This document shows, piece by piece, positions 45,637 through 57,745 of a DNA stretch of 64,000 bases. Positions within the stretch are counted from its first letter, which is position 1; every line of letters begins with the position of its first letter. The notes under the pieces are model-generated. The model was not told the origin of the DNA, ran no database searches, and saw only the letters and a program-made list of their open reading frames with translations. A program made the position numbers and the translations under genes. Source of the stretch: Owenia fusiformis (Eukaryota; Annelida; Polychaeta; Sabellida; Oweniidae); NCBI GenBank assembly GCA_903813345.2, contig CAIIXF020000005.1, positions 21,329,375 through 21,393,374 on the forward strand, read 5' to 3'.

Positions 45637-46205
45637 ATATATAATGCGTTCAGTAAAGTATTTATAGTTGAGTCTATTGATTTTCAGAGTTATTAACACC
45701 ACTAAAACCTCAAAATTTTGAGGACCTCTCGTTGTGAGGCCTAAAAGGTATGCAACAACTCTTCAATCTATCAACTTTTTGAAAGTGATACAAATTCAAA
45801 AAATATATTTATTTTTTGATGTTTATCTTGCGGCGTCAAAAGCCAGAATGAAGCACAAACCTCACAGCCGTATTTACTAAACAGCCGTATTTACTAAATC
45901 AAAGTAATATATTCATATCAGTTGCACAAGGGGTCGGCCCACAAAACTTCTTATCTGGTATAAGAGATAATGTATATTCTAAATTTGTGAACTCAAACGA
46001 ATATAAATTACAAATATTAACTGTTTTTATGTTGTCAAGCACCATCTTCTAGTCATAAAATTTTCATGAGTATTGTTAGTCATAAATAGTTGTTTTACAG
46101 TTGCATTCAACTAGACTTACATCATATTCAGAAGTGATGATGAAGTATTTCCCTTTCCTTACAAAGTTCAGAGAACTCACACATTTCTGAGTCTAGACGT
46201 CATTT
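45637..46205. other. Spacer downstream of the FAM184-like gene
   Basis: AT-rich; CCTCAAAATTTTGAGG at 45708-45723 is a perfect 16-bp palindrome. No gene seen. Confidence 0.4.
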
Positions 46206-46211
46206 TTTATT
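46206..46211 (-). promoter_or_regulatory. Possible poly(A) signal of the FAM184-like gene
   Basis: AATAAA on the minus strand, 15 bases after the stop codon. This is close for a polyadenylation signal, so a more distal one may be used. Confidence 0.4.
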
Positions 46212-46225
46212 CATTTACATTAAGA

Positions 46226-46504
46226 TCATTTCACAAATTTTTTGGTCATGGGTGGGAGGGGTCCATGTGGATTCAGTTTTTCGTCATGAACTGGTGATCC
46301 CGGGAGGGGGTTAAGTCTAGTGGCGCCACCTACATTGTTCAACATTGGGGCACTGCTTGTGTACTTTGTACTCCCTCCTTTGTTCCCCTTCTTCCGTTTG
46401 ACTGACAGAGGGTTCAGTACCCCAACATTAGGTTCAGCTGTAAATACTTTGTTAAAGTTTGTTTCACGGTTCATTAATTCCATTTGGAAATATTTCTTGT
46501 CATC
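46226..46504 (-). CDS. FAM184-like protein, last exon
   Basis: The minus-strand acceptor TCAATTCCAG precedes 46504; the frame runs 92 codons to a stop at 46226. It opens DDKKYFQMELMNRETNFNKV then FTAEPNVGVLNPLSVK, and later has LNPLPGSPVHDEKLNPHGPL. 'DDKKYFQ.EL.NRETNFNKVF...NVGVLNPL' and 'LDPIPNSPVHD' are characteristic of vertebrate FAM184A C-termini as I remember them. FAM184 proteins are long coiled-coil proteins of poorly known role. The tail is basic and proline-rich rather than coiled. It joins in phase 0 to the exon at 46868-46985. Confidence 0.85.
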   Translation of the reverse strand, partial: DDKKYFQMELMNRETNFNKVFTAEPNVGVLNPLSVKRKKGNKGGSTKYTSSAPMLNNVGGATRLNPLPGSPVHDEKLNPHGPLPPMTKKFVK

Positions 46505-46867
46505 CTGGAATTGAGAAAAGTCAAATAAATTGAATTAACAGATTAATAGATAAATCAATTGATAAACGGTAAATTAAAATTTAAACGACCACAGGATTAT
46601 CTTTGAAATAAATCAAGGAAATTACAAATTCTCCCAACTCTTTGAACTTAATTGTGCAGTTTAGTCTTGTATCGAGTCCCTGGACCCCTGGCCCTTCTAA
46701 TCTACTTCACTAGGAGTGTGCGGGAGGTCCACAGTGCTTGAAGCAAGACTATGTGCAGTCAATTGCTGATTATGTTGTCCTGTCAACAATGGCAATTTGT
46801 ATTGTAACCAATTGATTTATAGAAAAAATGTGAAGTATGTAAAAAAAAACTATGTGCAGTTACTTAC

Positions 46868-46985
46868 AATGAGTTTCTTCATCTCGTTATGTTTATCCAA
46901 TAAGGCTTGTTTTAATTGTTGTATGGCTTCTACATCTTCATCCCGAGATTCTCTGTTCCTATAACGATCCTCAGCTTCCTCAAGC
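46868..46985 (-). CDS. FAM184-like protein, penultimate exon
   Basis: 118 bases on the minus strand between acceptor TTATAATTGTAG and donor GTAAGTAACT. With the AT left over from the previous exon the first codon becomes ATG. It reads LEEAEDRYRNRESRDEDVEA then IQQLKQALLDKHNEMKKLI. Heptad-like spacing and 'RYRNRESR.EDV..I..LKQAL..K' match FAM184 coiled coil. The apparent longer ORF up to 47086 runs into the intron and is not coding beyond 46985. Confidence 0.87.
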
Positions 46986-47323
46986 CTACAATTATAACCA
47001 GACCAACATTGCAGTATTTGTTGTCTAAACCTGTCAATTATTTCAAACATTTCAGGTTGACCTAATGCCTTCCCAAATGATTGCAATTTATCATTATATG
47101 TGACTGATTTTTTTCAAACATACTTCCAACATTGTTAAACTAATATCAGTTTGTATGGTAACAAAATGCAAGATTTTTTTGTCCCATGTACAGTAAAAAT
47201 GGTGTAGTTGGGACTTGAGCGAAATATTCCCCATTTCACTTAAAACATACTCAAAACCATAGAATCTCTCTCTGTTGCATCGCAGATTCTCTGATATTTC
47301 CAGGTTGAGATGCTGATTAAAGG

Positions 47324-49359
47324 CAGGGCCGTCAGATGGGGGGGGGGGTGCGATGGGTGCGACCGCACCCCCCTTTGTCACCCCCCCAAAATAAATTTGA
47401 AAAAAATTTTTTTTTTCATTGACTCATACACTTTGAAAGTACCCAGAAAGCACCAAATAGCATCTTAAAATTGTAAAATTTTCTAGGGGTATTGGCCACC
47501 CCTCACACCCCCCACAAAACAATGGAAAAGTTCTAAAGGACGATTCTCGGTTTGGAGAACAGTCTCCTGGGCTGATAATTTTTTTCATGAAAAATATAGA
47601 AATATTACCCAAATAAAACTATAAATATTCAAAAGAGGACATTTATATCTACAAGATGTAAAAATAACAAATTGGTCTGAAGCAGGGATAACGCTCAATT
47701 AGACCGTCTTAATAAAATACAAGTCTCGATTTGGGGAAAAAAAGTTCATTAGTATACTGCACTAATATTTTTTTGCGAAAAATCTAGAAATATTACCCAA
47801 ATTAAATTATGACTATTCAAAAGAAGACATTCAAATCTATATTATGTAAAAAAATCAAATTTGTCCGAAGCAGGGATAATGCTCATTTAGATTGATAAAC
47901 TTCGTTCTCCAAACCGAGAATCGTCCTTTATTTTATTTTAGTGTTTTGTCTCAGACACTTTTAAAGTGCCCAGACATCATCAAATAGCTCCTTGATATAG
48001 TTAGTGTTTTTGGGGGACTTGCTCCCCCTCTTGCATCTTGAACTTGCATAGACCCCCCCCCCCCCTCTGGCGCCCCCCCCCCCCTTGACCCCCCCCCAAA
48101 AAAAAAAAAATTGTGATTTTCTCAAATTCTTTAATTGACCCATACACTTTGAAAGTGCCCAGAAAGCACCAAATAGCGTTGTAAAATTGTAAAATTTTCT
48201 AGGGGGAGTGGGCCACCCCTCACACCCCAAACAAAACAATGGAAAAGTTCTGAGTTTGTTTTATGTACTGTCTCAGACACTTTTAAATTGCACAGACATC
48301 ATCATCATCCTTGATTAAGTTAATGATTCTGGAAGACCCCCCCCCTTAACACCCCCCCCCCCAATATTTATTGACTTTATTGACTAAAGTGCCCAGAAAG
48401 CACCAAATAGCATCTTAAAATTGTAAAATTTTCTTGGGAAATAGGCATTTTTAGGCACAGACACTTTTAAAGTGCCCAAACTTCATCGAATAGCACCTTG
48501 ATATTGTAAATTTTGATATTGGGGACAAACACTTGCCCCCCCCTCTGGCACCCCAGCCCCACCTCCCCCTCTGGCACCCCAGCCCCACCTCCCCCTCTGG
48601 CACCCCCCCCCCCTTTGACACCCCCAAAATTTGAAAAAAATTGTGATTGTTTTTCAATGTTTTTATTGACTAATACACTTTAAGAGTCCAGAAGCCCAAA
48701 TATCATCTTTAAATTGTAAAATTTTCTAGGAGAGTTAGCCACCCCTCACATCCCCCACAAAACAAAAGAAAATATTCTGAATTTCATGTATTGTCTCAGA
48801 CATTTTTTAAGTGCCCAGACATCATCAAATAGCACCTTGATATGGTCAATGTTTCTGGGGGACAACCCCTTGCTCCCCTACTGGCACCCCACCCCACTTC
48901 ACCCTCTCATCCACTTTGACACCCCCAAAAGAATTTGAAAAAAATACACATTTTTCTTATTGACTCATAACGCACAGGCGTACCAGATGGTTGCAAATTC
49001 GCTCCAAATACAACCAAATTTCAAAATTTTCCTGGGGGAGAACCCACAGACCCCCCTGAATGCTCAGTTTTTATTCACTCAACTCTTATTCCTGCGGTGG
49101 TGGCGTACTACTTGGAAACTTACACTTTGAAAGTGCCCAGAAAGCACCAAATAGCATCTCAAAACTGTGAAATTTTCTAGGGAGAGTGGACCACTCCTCA
49201 CAATCTCCAATCTCCAAACCAATATAGGGAGTAACTGACCCCCCCCCCCCCTCTGACTTACGCGATTTAATTTACGCAGCAAAAAAATGGACAATTTTAT
49301 ATTCTCTTTAGTAAGCTAAAAACCGCACCCCCTTTGGAGAAAAGTGTCTTACGGGCCTG
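47324..49359. mobile_element. hAT-like element, family N, copy 1 (2,036 bp)
   Basis: The left CAGGGCCGTCAGA and right TCTTACGGGCCTG are inverted, with AAAGG duplicated on both sides (47319-47323 and 49360-49364). The interior repeats a roughly 300-bp theme four or more times: CACTTTGAAAGTGCCCAGAA, AAGCACCAAATAGCATCTTA, AATTTTCTAGGG, then C-runs. Glycine-rich ORFs over these C-runs are not genes. A smaller element is nested at 47537-47927. No transposase. Confidence 0.85.
47537..47927. mobile_element. Nested TIR element (391 bp)
   Basis: AGGACGATTCTCGGTTTGGA and its inverse form the ends. Flanks TAA and TTA suit a 3-bp TWA target of PIF/Harbinger type. The interior is two copies of a roughly 190-base unit (GAAATATTACCCAAAT, GAAGCAGGGATAA). 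The related element at 55230 lacks it at the matching position (GTCTAAATTTATTTTAG near 55410-55430). Confidence 0.8.
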
Positions 49360-50137
49360 AAAGGGGTGGGCCCAAATATTCATAATATTGATTTAAGCGG
49401 TGACGTTTTGAATAAGGACCAATCAGATAAACCGAACAGGAAATAATTGATTTAAGACACATCAATTTGACAAAATTGCGATAAGAATGACATCTCTCAA
49501 AGTTAAACAAACATACCACGGTCAAAGTTTTATCGGATAAATTCCAACTGGACGAAACAAATCCCATGAATTATTTCTAAGTGAGTCACATGACCTTCCA
49601 TAGCCATTGTGACGGCTATCCAAAAATTCGTTATGTCTTTATAATTCATACATTTCAAATCTCTTTGTTTTATTCATCGATTAAATGCTCTTTATAGATC
49701 TCATGTAATGTAACTGTATGATTTAGATGAATTTAGACCGGGTAAGTGCTAAAGCTGTTTTTATTCAACGTATTTTTTTCATTTCGAGATTCAACTTTCC
49801 TTTCCTAAGCTTAAAGTTAGTCTCAGTTCAAAATGCCACCTAAGCTCAAGTTTGTACAACAATCCCGACTGAAATTCAGTTTTACGATGGGGATAGACTA
49901 ACTAGCGATGCCATTCTGTGTATTGTGTTGGACTGAGGTGCTGCACCTACCGCACCCTTAAATCTCATGTCAATCAACATACGTCATCGTGTTTCATGCT
50001 TCTGATTGGAGAGCTCGAAAAAGCTTGATTTGAGGATCGTGGAGATCGAAACAAAGTCCACATAAGACCACGGTCTCTCCAGAAGGATAGAGATGGAGAG
50101 GGCGTGGCTTACCACAATGTTTAACAATGATACTCAC

Positions 50138-50284
50138 ATTATTTGAAGAGCTGATATCTTGTCTTTTAACATCTCTTGTGCCTCATTAAATTCAGATAAC
50201 ATGGTTTGTGTTTCATGTATGTGTTCTGCAGCTTTATCATCAAGATCTCTCTGGTGTTCAAAGCGCATCTCTTCCTCACAAAGC
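50138..50284 (-). CDS. FAM184-like protein, third-last exon
   Basis: 147 bases on the minus strand from acceptor TTGTTGAATGTAG to donor GTGAGTATCA. One base completes a split codon, then LCEEEMRFEHQRDLDDKAAE, HIHETQTMLSEFNEAQEMLK and DKISALQI, then two bases of the next codon. 'EFNEAQEMLKDKISALQ' is typical of the FAM184 coiled coil before the RYRNRESR segment. The phase (2 bases + 1 base) agrees exactly with 46868-46985. Earlier exons are not identified in 50285-64000. Confidence 0.85.
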
Positions 50285-50994
50285 CTACATTCAACAAATA
50301 ATCATTCATAATATACTAGAGGTGGGTCTAGGGAGTGTAGCTTGATTGTACATTGTGAAAATAACCTTAGTTGTAAATTGTGAACTGGTCATTCAGGTAG
50401 ATTTCTCTGAGCCAGAATGGGTCAATTCTCTCACAATGTTTCCTTGGATTTGTGTCCAAAACTTATAGAATCTAAATAAATAAAATGTCCAAAGATTTTT
50501 CATTTAAAACATCTTGATGAAAGGGGTTATTGATAATTCATGTTTCTGCATATAAGAGGCACTAAGAACTGAAAAATGGTCAAATTTCAAAACTTTTCAA
50601 GACTAAATTTCAACTAGCTTCAAATTGACCAATTTTTTTCAAATCTGACCTTACTTTTGACCTTTGGTTGACCTTCAGTGACCTTTGATTTTGTTTGTGA
50701 TTGTTTTTTTATTTATTCAAATGACCTTCCGAGGTCTAAAAGAGTAAAATTTGCAAGGTCAAAGGTCAAGGTCATCATATTAAATCAAAAACTGTATTTT
50801 TCTAATTTTCTCAAAATTGGTGGATACAAATCTATATTTATGGATGAAAGTCAGGATATGAGTTCCTCAAAAGGTTCTACACATATAAGCAATTGATTAT
50901 CCATTAAATGCACCAGTTTTGAGATATTAGAACTCAAAAACTGAAAAAGGTCAAATTTCAAAAGTTTTCAAAACTAAATTTCAACTATAAATTT
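50285..50994. other. Intron sequence with TGACCTT/AAGGTCA words
   Basis: From about 50575 a 'GGTCAAATTTCAAAACTTTTCA' phrase occurs twice (50580 and 50950). TGACCTTCAGTGACCTTTGA resembles the core of family C elements. No exon found. Confidence 0.5.
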
Positions 50995-52531
50995 TTTTTA
51001 TCTAGGTCAAAGGTCAAGAACTTGGTCAAATCTTACTTTTTTAACATTTTGTCAATTATCTTCGTCATTATTTATCATAACACCTGGATATACATCTCAT
51101 TATGTAGCTTAGAAAATGCCGAATTGAGAATATGCCATCTGTTTTTTGATTACTCTTACAGATTTTGAGATATGGTGTCCGGAAAGTAGGTCAAACTAAA
51201 AAGTTCCCCAAATTTAACATATGAGCTCTAAAATAAAGGTAGAATTTTCTCAGGAATCTGAATCTGCAAACCAAATTTCAATCTGATATCCAGTTCAGAA
51301 GTTATGACGTTTTAAAAGCTCAAAAATGGCAAAATTTGGTGCCCCATGTTAAGCCAATAGAAAAAAGACTTTTTTGAAGTGTAAAATACGAGATATAGAC
51401 TGAGTACAGCTTATCATAATGAATGCCTATAAAAGAAAAGGACCTCAAAAGCTACCTAGCTTCAAAATTTGGACACCAAAATGCCTAGGTCAAAATCTAG
51501 GTCAAATTCATAGTTTTTTCTTATTTTTGCAATTCTGACACTACACATTAATGTTTTGTTTCAAAATGTTGTATACCGGTAGAAAAGAGTGTGCTTATAG
51601 TGTTAGCCTTTTGCCATCAGAAAGTATTTTGACCCACTTTTGAGATATGGTGTCCGAAAAAGTAGGTCAAAATAAAAAGTTCTGTACAGCTTCACATAAT
51701 GAATGCCTATAAAAGAAGGGGACCTCAAAAGCTACCTACGTAGCTTCAAAATTTGGACACCAAAATACCTAGGTCAAAATCTTGGTCAAATGCATAGTTT
51801 TTCCTTATTTTTGCAATTCTGACACTACACATTAATGTTTTGTTTCAAAATGTTGTATACCGGTAGAAAAGAGTGTGCTTATAGTGTTAGCCTTTTGCCA
51901 TCAGAAAGTATTTTGACCCACTTTTGAGATATGGTGTCCGAAAAAGTAGGTCAAAATAAAAAGTTCTGTACAGCTTGACATAATGAATGCCTATAAAAGA
52001 AGGGGACCTCAAAAGCTTCCTAGCTTCAAAATTTGGACACCAAAATGCCTAGGTCAAAATCTAGGTCAAATTCATCGTTTTTCCTTACTTTTGCGATTCT
52101 GACAGTACACGTTAAGAGTGTGCTTATAGTATTAGCCTTTTGCCGTCAGAAAGTATTTTGACCCACTTTTGAGATATGGTGTCAGAAAAGTAGGTCAAAA
52201 TAAAAAGTTCTCCAAACTTAAGTTATGAGTTATGAATTAAGGGTAGGATCAGGAATCCGAATCTGCAAACCAAATTTCAATCCCACTTCCAATGAAATTC
52301 AGATTTGCCAGTATCCACAATACAGATCCATCAAATATACCTTCAAAAATTCCTACCTGCCTACATTACTCTGCTACTTACTCAGCCAACTACTCAGCTA
52401 CTTACTCAATTACTTAATCATCTACTTACTCAGCTTCTTTTGGATGACTCAGCTTATTCTTAATGACTCAGCTTAAAAAAAAGTTTGAAATCTGGAGTCT
52501 TAAATTGAACTTGTTCAATTTACATATCGAG
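50995..52531 (+). mobile_element. Helentron-like element, family A, copy 2 (5'-truncated)
   Basis: Plus-strand counterpart of 779-2554. It enters at ATCTAGGTCAAAGGTCAAGA, passes through two to three 570-bp core units, a TTACTCAGCTACTTACTCA microsatellite (52360-52450), AATCTGGAGTCT, the AAATTGAAC/GTTCAATTT hairpin, and ends CGAG at 52528-52531 where other copies have CTAG. The 5' terminal 140 bases are missing. Confidence 0.75.
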
Positions 52532-52719
52532 TAATTTTTGCTTTTGTATGTGGAAAAATCATTCTACACACACGTTCTCATCAACAGAGATATTTGGATA
52601 AATTTACTCGTACACATTATTAGGGGGCTAGGCGTAGTTGGTGGGAAATTAGGTCAAATCCTTATCTGGGTCAAAGATCGAAATCTAGGTCGAAATCTGT
52701 ATTTCAGCTATTTTGGCCA

Positions 52720-53161
52720 CTTTATTAGACATTGTGCCATGCTTAAAGTATTCACATACCAAATATGAACAAAATCGCTCCACTAAGAAACAGCAAAAAT
52801 CGTAAAATGACGTGCAAAGGCAGCCATTTTTCAAGATGGCTGCCATGTATCTCTTCTATAATTACATTTCTAGCTTAATCAATGTTTTATGTAACTTTTT
52901 TACATTTAAAACATATTGCTATTACAGTTTTATATGCAGTACCTAAATTACTGTAAAATCGGCACTAAAATGACTGCCATTTTCTTTTGAGCGGCCATTT
53001 TGAAAATCGGTTTTCGAGCAGAACTTCTACTCCCATTTGGAATGTGTGTACAAAATATGAACAAAATCGGGCCAGCGGTATTTGAGTTATTGCCCGGATG
53101 GACGGATGGACAGACGGACGGAGGCGTTCCCTATATCCGTCCGAACTTCGTTCGATGGGAT
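52720..53161 (-). mobile_element. Helitron-like element, family B, 3'-truncated copy
   Basis: Matches 41700-42159 closely, including ATTGCCCGGATGGACGGATG and the minus-strand 5' end TCCCATCGAACG at 53161. The opposite end and the tandem core are missing. Confidence 0.8.
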
Positions 53162-53739
53162 AACTAAAAAGTTCTCCATATTTAACATATGAGCTATAGA
53201 ATAAGGGTAGAATTTTCTCAGGAATCCAAATCTGCAAACCATTACTCTTACAGATTTTGAGATATGGCGTCCGGAAAGTAGGTCAAACTAAAAAGTTCCC
53301 CAAATTTAATATATGAGCTCTGAAATAAAGGTAGAATTTTCTCAGGAATCTGAATCTGCGAACCAAATTTCGATCCGACTTCCTGTTCTAAATTTGGTGC
53401 CCCGAGTTAAATCAATGGGACCGAATAATTTTTTGAAGTGTAAAAATAAGAGATATAGAATGAGCTAAATATAATGAAAGCCCATAGAAGAATGGGACCT
53501 CAAAAGCTACTTTCCTTCAAAATTTGGACACCAAAATACCTAGCTCAAAATGTAGGTCAAATTCATAGTTTTTTTCTTATTTTTGCGATTCTGACACTAC
53601 ACTTCAATGATATTCTTCAAAATTTTGTATACATGTAGCAAAGAGTGTGCTAATAATGTTAACTTTTTGCTGCCAAGAAGTTTTTTGACCCACTTTTGAA
53701 ATATGGTGCCCGAAATATAAGTCAAAACAAGAATGGTTA

Positions 53740-54985
53740 TCCTGAAAATGAGTAGACAAGACTTTACCAACACAATTTGAGGATGGAAAATCCAGAAATC
53801 ATGTAAACAAGACTTTACAGACAAGATTTTAGGATGGAAAATCCAAAATGGCTGCATTAACATTTACCCAAAATGTAAAAAAACTAATCTGTTTCTAGAT
53901 TTTCATACGAAGAATCATCCCTGAAAATATGAAATTGATCTACCGAACAGTTCACCTGAAAACGCTTAGACAAGACTTTACAAACAAGATTTTAGGACAG
54001 AAAATCCAAAATGGCTGCCTTGACATTTACGCAGAATGCAAAAAAACTAATCAGATGTCGATTTTCATACTAAGAATCATCCCTAAAAATTTGAAATTAA
54101 TCTACCAAACGGTTCACCATATAAACATGTAGACAAGACTTTACAGACAAGATTTTAAGACGAAAAATCCAAAATGGCTGCCTTGACATTTATCCAGAAT
54201 GCCAAAAAACTAATCAGTTCTAGATTTTCATACTAAGGATCATGCCTGAAAATTTGAAATTGATCTACAAAACGGTTCACCTGAAAACGTGTAGACAAGA
54301 CTTTACAGACAAGATTTTAGGACGGAAAATCCAAAATGGCTGCCTTTGCATTTACATAGAATGCCAAAAAACTAATCAGATCTAAATTTTTATACTAAGA
54401 ATCATCCCTGAAAATTTGAAATTGATCCATCAAACGGTTCACCTGAAAACGCGCAGACAAGACTTCACAGACAAGATTTTAGGATGGAAAATTCCAAAAT
54501 GGCCGACAATAAAAAAGTGATTATAAGTTTTTGCTGATTTCTTTTTACAAAATTATCACATATAACTACTGTTTACAATAACATAGGCTTTTACAAGAAA
54601 GTACATCTGAAATTATTTATAAAGCTACTAAATAGTTCAAGTATGGAAACTCAAAAACACCATTCAATATGATACAAAGTATTATCACGCACTAACTTTT
54701 CTTATGACATTCAAAATGGCTGCCATGACTGAGCTTACAGGTCCAAAACCTTATCAGACCTAGAATAAAGTGAGCTGAACAAGATGTTAAAGTTTTAAAA
54801 GCAACTGTGAAGCTGTTTTTCTTAAAGTTTGCAGACAAGGATTTTAGCATTTGACTTCAAAATGGCTGACAGGAAGTAGGTTTCGAGTTATCGGTTAGCG
54901 GTTTTGGAGAAAACTCCCGGACGTTAGGACGGACAGGCGGACGCGTCTAGGCCGACAATATGGCCCCACACTATGTGGTGAAATT
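53740..54985 (-). mobile_element. Hairpin/VNTR element, family D, minus orientation
   Basis: Reverse-oriented copy of 13300-14540: units with AAAATCCAAAATGGCTGCC and AAGAATCATCCCTGAAAAT, then GGAGAAAACTCCCGGACG and GGCCCCACACTATGTGGTG at 54960-54985. Five units are visible. It sits inside Helentron-like copy 3, whose own sequence resumes at AAATTCGCACTTGCCAGTAT. Confidence 0.75.
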
Positions 54986-55229
54986 CGCACTTGCCAGTAT
55001 TCACGATGCAGATTGATCAAATATACTTTCAAAAATTCCTACATACCCTACTCAGCTACTTATTTGACTACTTACTCAATTACTTAATTAGTTATTACTT
55101 ACTTAGCTACTTACTTAGCTACTTACTCAGGTACTTACTCAGCTACCTTCTCAGCTTTTTACTCAGTTAATTACTCAGCTACTCAATCTGGAGTCTTAAA
55201 TTGAACTTGTTCAATTTACCATTCTAGTT

Positions 55230-56951
55230 CAGGGCCGTCAGATGGGGGGGTGCGATGGGTGCGACCGCACCCCCTTTGTCACCCCCCAAAATAAATTAGA
55301 AAAAACTTTTTTTTTGAAAAATATTTTTTTTGTAATTTTATTTTTTCATTGACTCATACACTTTGAAAGTACCCAGGAAGCCCGAAATAGCATCTTAAAA
55401 CAATGGAAATGGTCTAAATTTATTTTAGAGTTTTGTCTCAGACACTTTTAAAGTGCCCAGATATCATCAAATAGCTCCTTGATATAGTTAGTGTTTCTGG
55501 GGGACTTACTCCCCCTCTTGCATCTTGCACTTGCATAACCCCCCCCCCCCTCTGGCGCCCCCCCCCCCCCCCCCCCCTTGACCGCCTCCCCCCCCCCCGA
55601 AAAAAAATTGTGATTTTCTCAAATTCTTTAATTGACACTTTGAAAGTGCCCAGAAAGCACCAAATAGCGTCGTAAAATTGTAAAATTTTCTAGGGGGAGT
55701 GGGCCACCCCTCACACCCCAAACAAAACAATGGAAAAGTTCTGAATTTGTTTTATGTATTGTCTCGGACACTTTTAAATTGCCCAACCATCATCAAATAG
55801 CTCCTTGATAAAGTCAATAAGTTAATGATTCTGGAAGACTAACACTTACTCGCCCTCTGGCATTCCCACTCCACCTCCCCCTCTGGCAGCCCCCCTCCCT
55901 TAACAACCCCCCCCCCTCAAAAAAAAAAAATTGAGATTTTTCTAATTTTTTTATTGACTCATACCCTTTGAAAGTGCCCAGAAAGCACCAAATAGCATCT
56001 TAAAATTGTAAAATTTTCTTGGGAAATAGGCACTTTTAGGCACAGACACTTTTAAAGTGCCCAATCTTCATCGAATAGCACCTTGATATTGTAAATTTTG
56101 ATATGGGGGACAAACACTTGCTCCCCCTCTGGCACCCCAGCCCCACCTCCCCCTCCGGCACCCCCCCCCTTTGACACCCCCCGAAATTTGAAAAAAATGT
56201 GATTGTTTTTCAATGTTTTTATTGACTAATACACTTTAAAAGTTCCCAGAAGCACCAAATATCATATTTTAATTGTAAAATTTTCAAGGAGAGTTAGCCA
56301 TCCCTCACATCCCCCACAAAACAAAAGAAAATATTCTGAATTTTATGTATTGTCTCAGACATTTTTTAAATGCCCAGACATCATCAAAAAGCACCTTGAT
56401 ATGGTCAATGTTTCTGGGGGACAACCCCTGTTCTACTGGCACCCCACCCCACTTCACCCTCTCATCCTATTTGACACCCCCAAAAGAATTTGAAGAAAAA
56501 TCACATTTTTCTTATTGACTCATAACGCACAGGCGTACCAGATGGTTGCAAATTCGCTCCAAATACAACCAAATTTCAAAATTTTTCTGGGGGAGGACCC
56601 CCACACCCCCCTGAATGCTCGGTTTTTTATTCACTCAACTCTTATTCCCGTGGTGGTTAGAAACTTACACTTTGAAAGTGCCCAGAACCACCAAATAGCA
56701 TCTCAAAACTGTAAAATTTTCTAGGGGGAGTGGACTTCTCCCCACACCCCCCACAAAACAATTGGAACGTTTGGAAGTTGCATGCATTTGTTATAGGCTA
56801 ATTCCAAACCAATATAGGGAGTAACTGACCCCCCCCCCCCTCTGTCTTACGCGATTTGATTTACGCAGCAAAAAAAATACAATTTTATATTCTCTTTAGC
56901 TAGTAAGCTAAAAACCGCACCCCCCTTGGAGAAAAGTGTCTTACGGGCCTG
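55230..56951. mobile_element. hAT-like element, family N, copy 2 (1,722 bp)
   Basis: Same ends as 47324-49359. The 5-bp duplication TAGTT (55225-55229 and 56952-56956) overlaps the CTAG end of the Helentron-like copy 3. It shares the 300-bp theme and C-runs but lacks the nested 391-bp element. ORFs over C-runs are artefacts. Confidence 0.87.
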
Positions 56952-57039
56952 TAGTTATTATCATTATTCTTTCCGAACACGTTTTCTCAGCAACTAGAAG
57001 GACTTACTTAAATCTGCTAACATAGTCAACTAGGTAATG

Positions 57040-57260
57040 AGACCTAGTTTCTGGGAAATTAGGTCAAATGTTTATCTAGGTCAAAGTTCAAGAACTAGGT
57101 CAAATCGAGTGTTTTCACTATTTTACAGGTTTTCTCAGTCGTCCTTTGGTATTTTGGCTCCGGATTTTTCATCATGTTCCTTAGAAAATAGCTAATTCCG
57201 AAAGGCAAATCGTTTTTGATTACCCTTACAGATTTTGTTATCTTGAAAACTATTTCTTGA
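57040..57260 (+). repeat. Family A Helentron-like 5' fragment
   Basis: CTGGGAAATTAGGTCAAATG, ATCTAGGTCAAAGTTCAAGA and GATTACCCTTACAGATTTTG match the 5' zone of copies 1-2. No ends. Confidence 0.6.
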
Positions 57261-57399
57261 ACTAGGCATAATCATATAAAATTTCAACCAAATCTGTTCA
57301 CTGGTATTTGAGTTATCAGATTACGTTTTTTACGAAAAATTGCCGCCATTTTGAAATTAAGTGGCCATCTTGAAAATTTTTTGTCGAACACCAAATCCG

Positions 57400-57745
57400 A
57401 AAATTCATATCAATACTTTGCACATATGGCGTTCGTGATCAACTTTAAAATGCTTACCCCCCATGGTGTTATATATCAAAATGTACCTGTTCATATAGGG
57501 GTTCGATTGATCTACATCAAATTATAGGGAGTGAGGTTACTTTTTGAGATATCAGCGTCCATTTATTGTAACTCGCGTTTGCTACCATATCCTCAATTCT
57601 GAGATGATGGGCAAACGCATAGTAAACATGCTCATGTCGGAACTATTTTTGACCTACATCGCTATTTTTGTAATTCAAATGAAAGTTGAACTCCTTCTCT
57701 TTATTTTGATACCAAATAGTGGCATACTAGGTACCCTAGAAGCCA
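57400..57745 (+). repeat. Dispersed repeat R, uninterrupted copy
   Basis: Matches 18600-18808 plus 19316-19510 without the 507-bp palindrome. The target reads GGTTACTTTTTGAGATATCA at 57534-57553. Confidence 0.8.

Larger units (their letters stand above)
46986..50137 (-). other. Intron (3,152 bp) of the FAM184-like gene
   Basis: Donor GTGAGTATCA (minus strand, from 50137), acceptor TTATAATTGTAG. It contains the hAT-like element at 47324-49359. The 49365-50130 part has no recognised repeat. Confidence 0.8.
52640..55227 (+). mobile_element. Helentron-like element, family A, copy 3, with nested insertions
   Basis: It starts near GGGAAATTAGGTCAAATCCT (5' zone), shows core units at 53160-53740, the 3' microsatellite at 55040-55190, AATCTGGAGTCT, the hairpin and CTAG (55224-55227). 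Within it lie a family B fragment (52720-53161) and a family D element (53740-54985). The true 5' end motif was not found. Confidence 0.7.

Noticed and set aside
46986-47086. N-terminal extension of the FAM184-like penultimate ORF
   Set aside because: A good acceptor at 46986-46987 with exact phase match to the exon at 50138-50284 shows this part is intron.
47961-48657. Glycine-rich open frames (also 55438-55730)
   Set aside because: Produced by C-runs inside the hAT-like elements; no conserved domain and both copies differ in frame.
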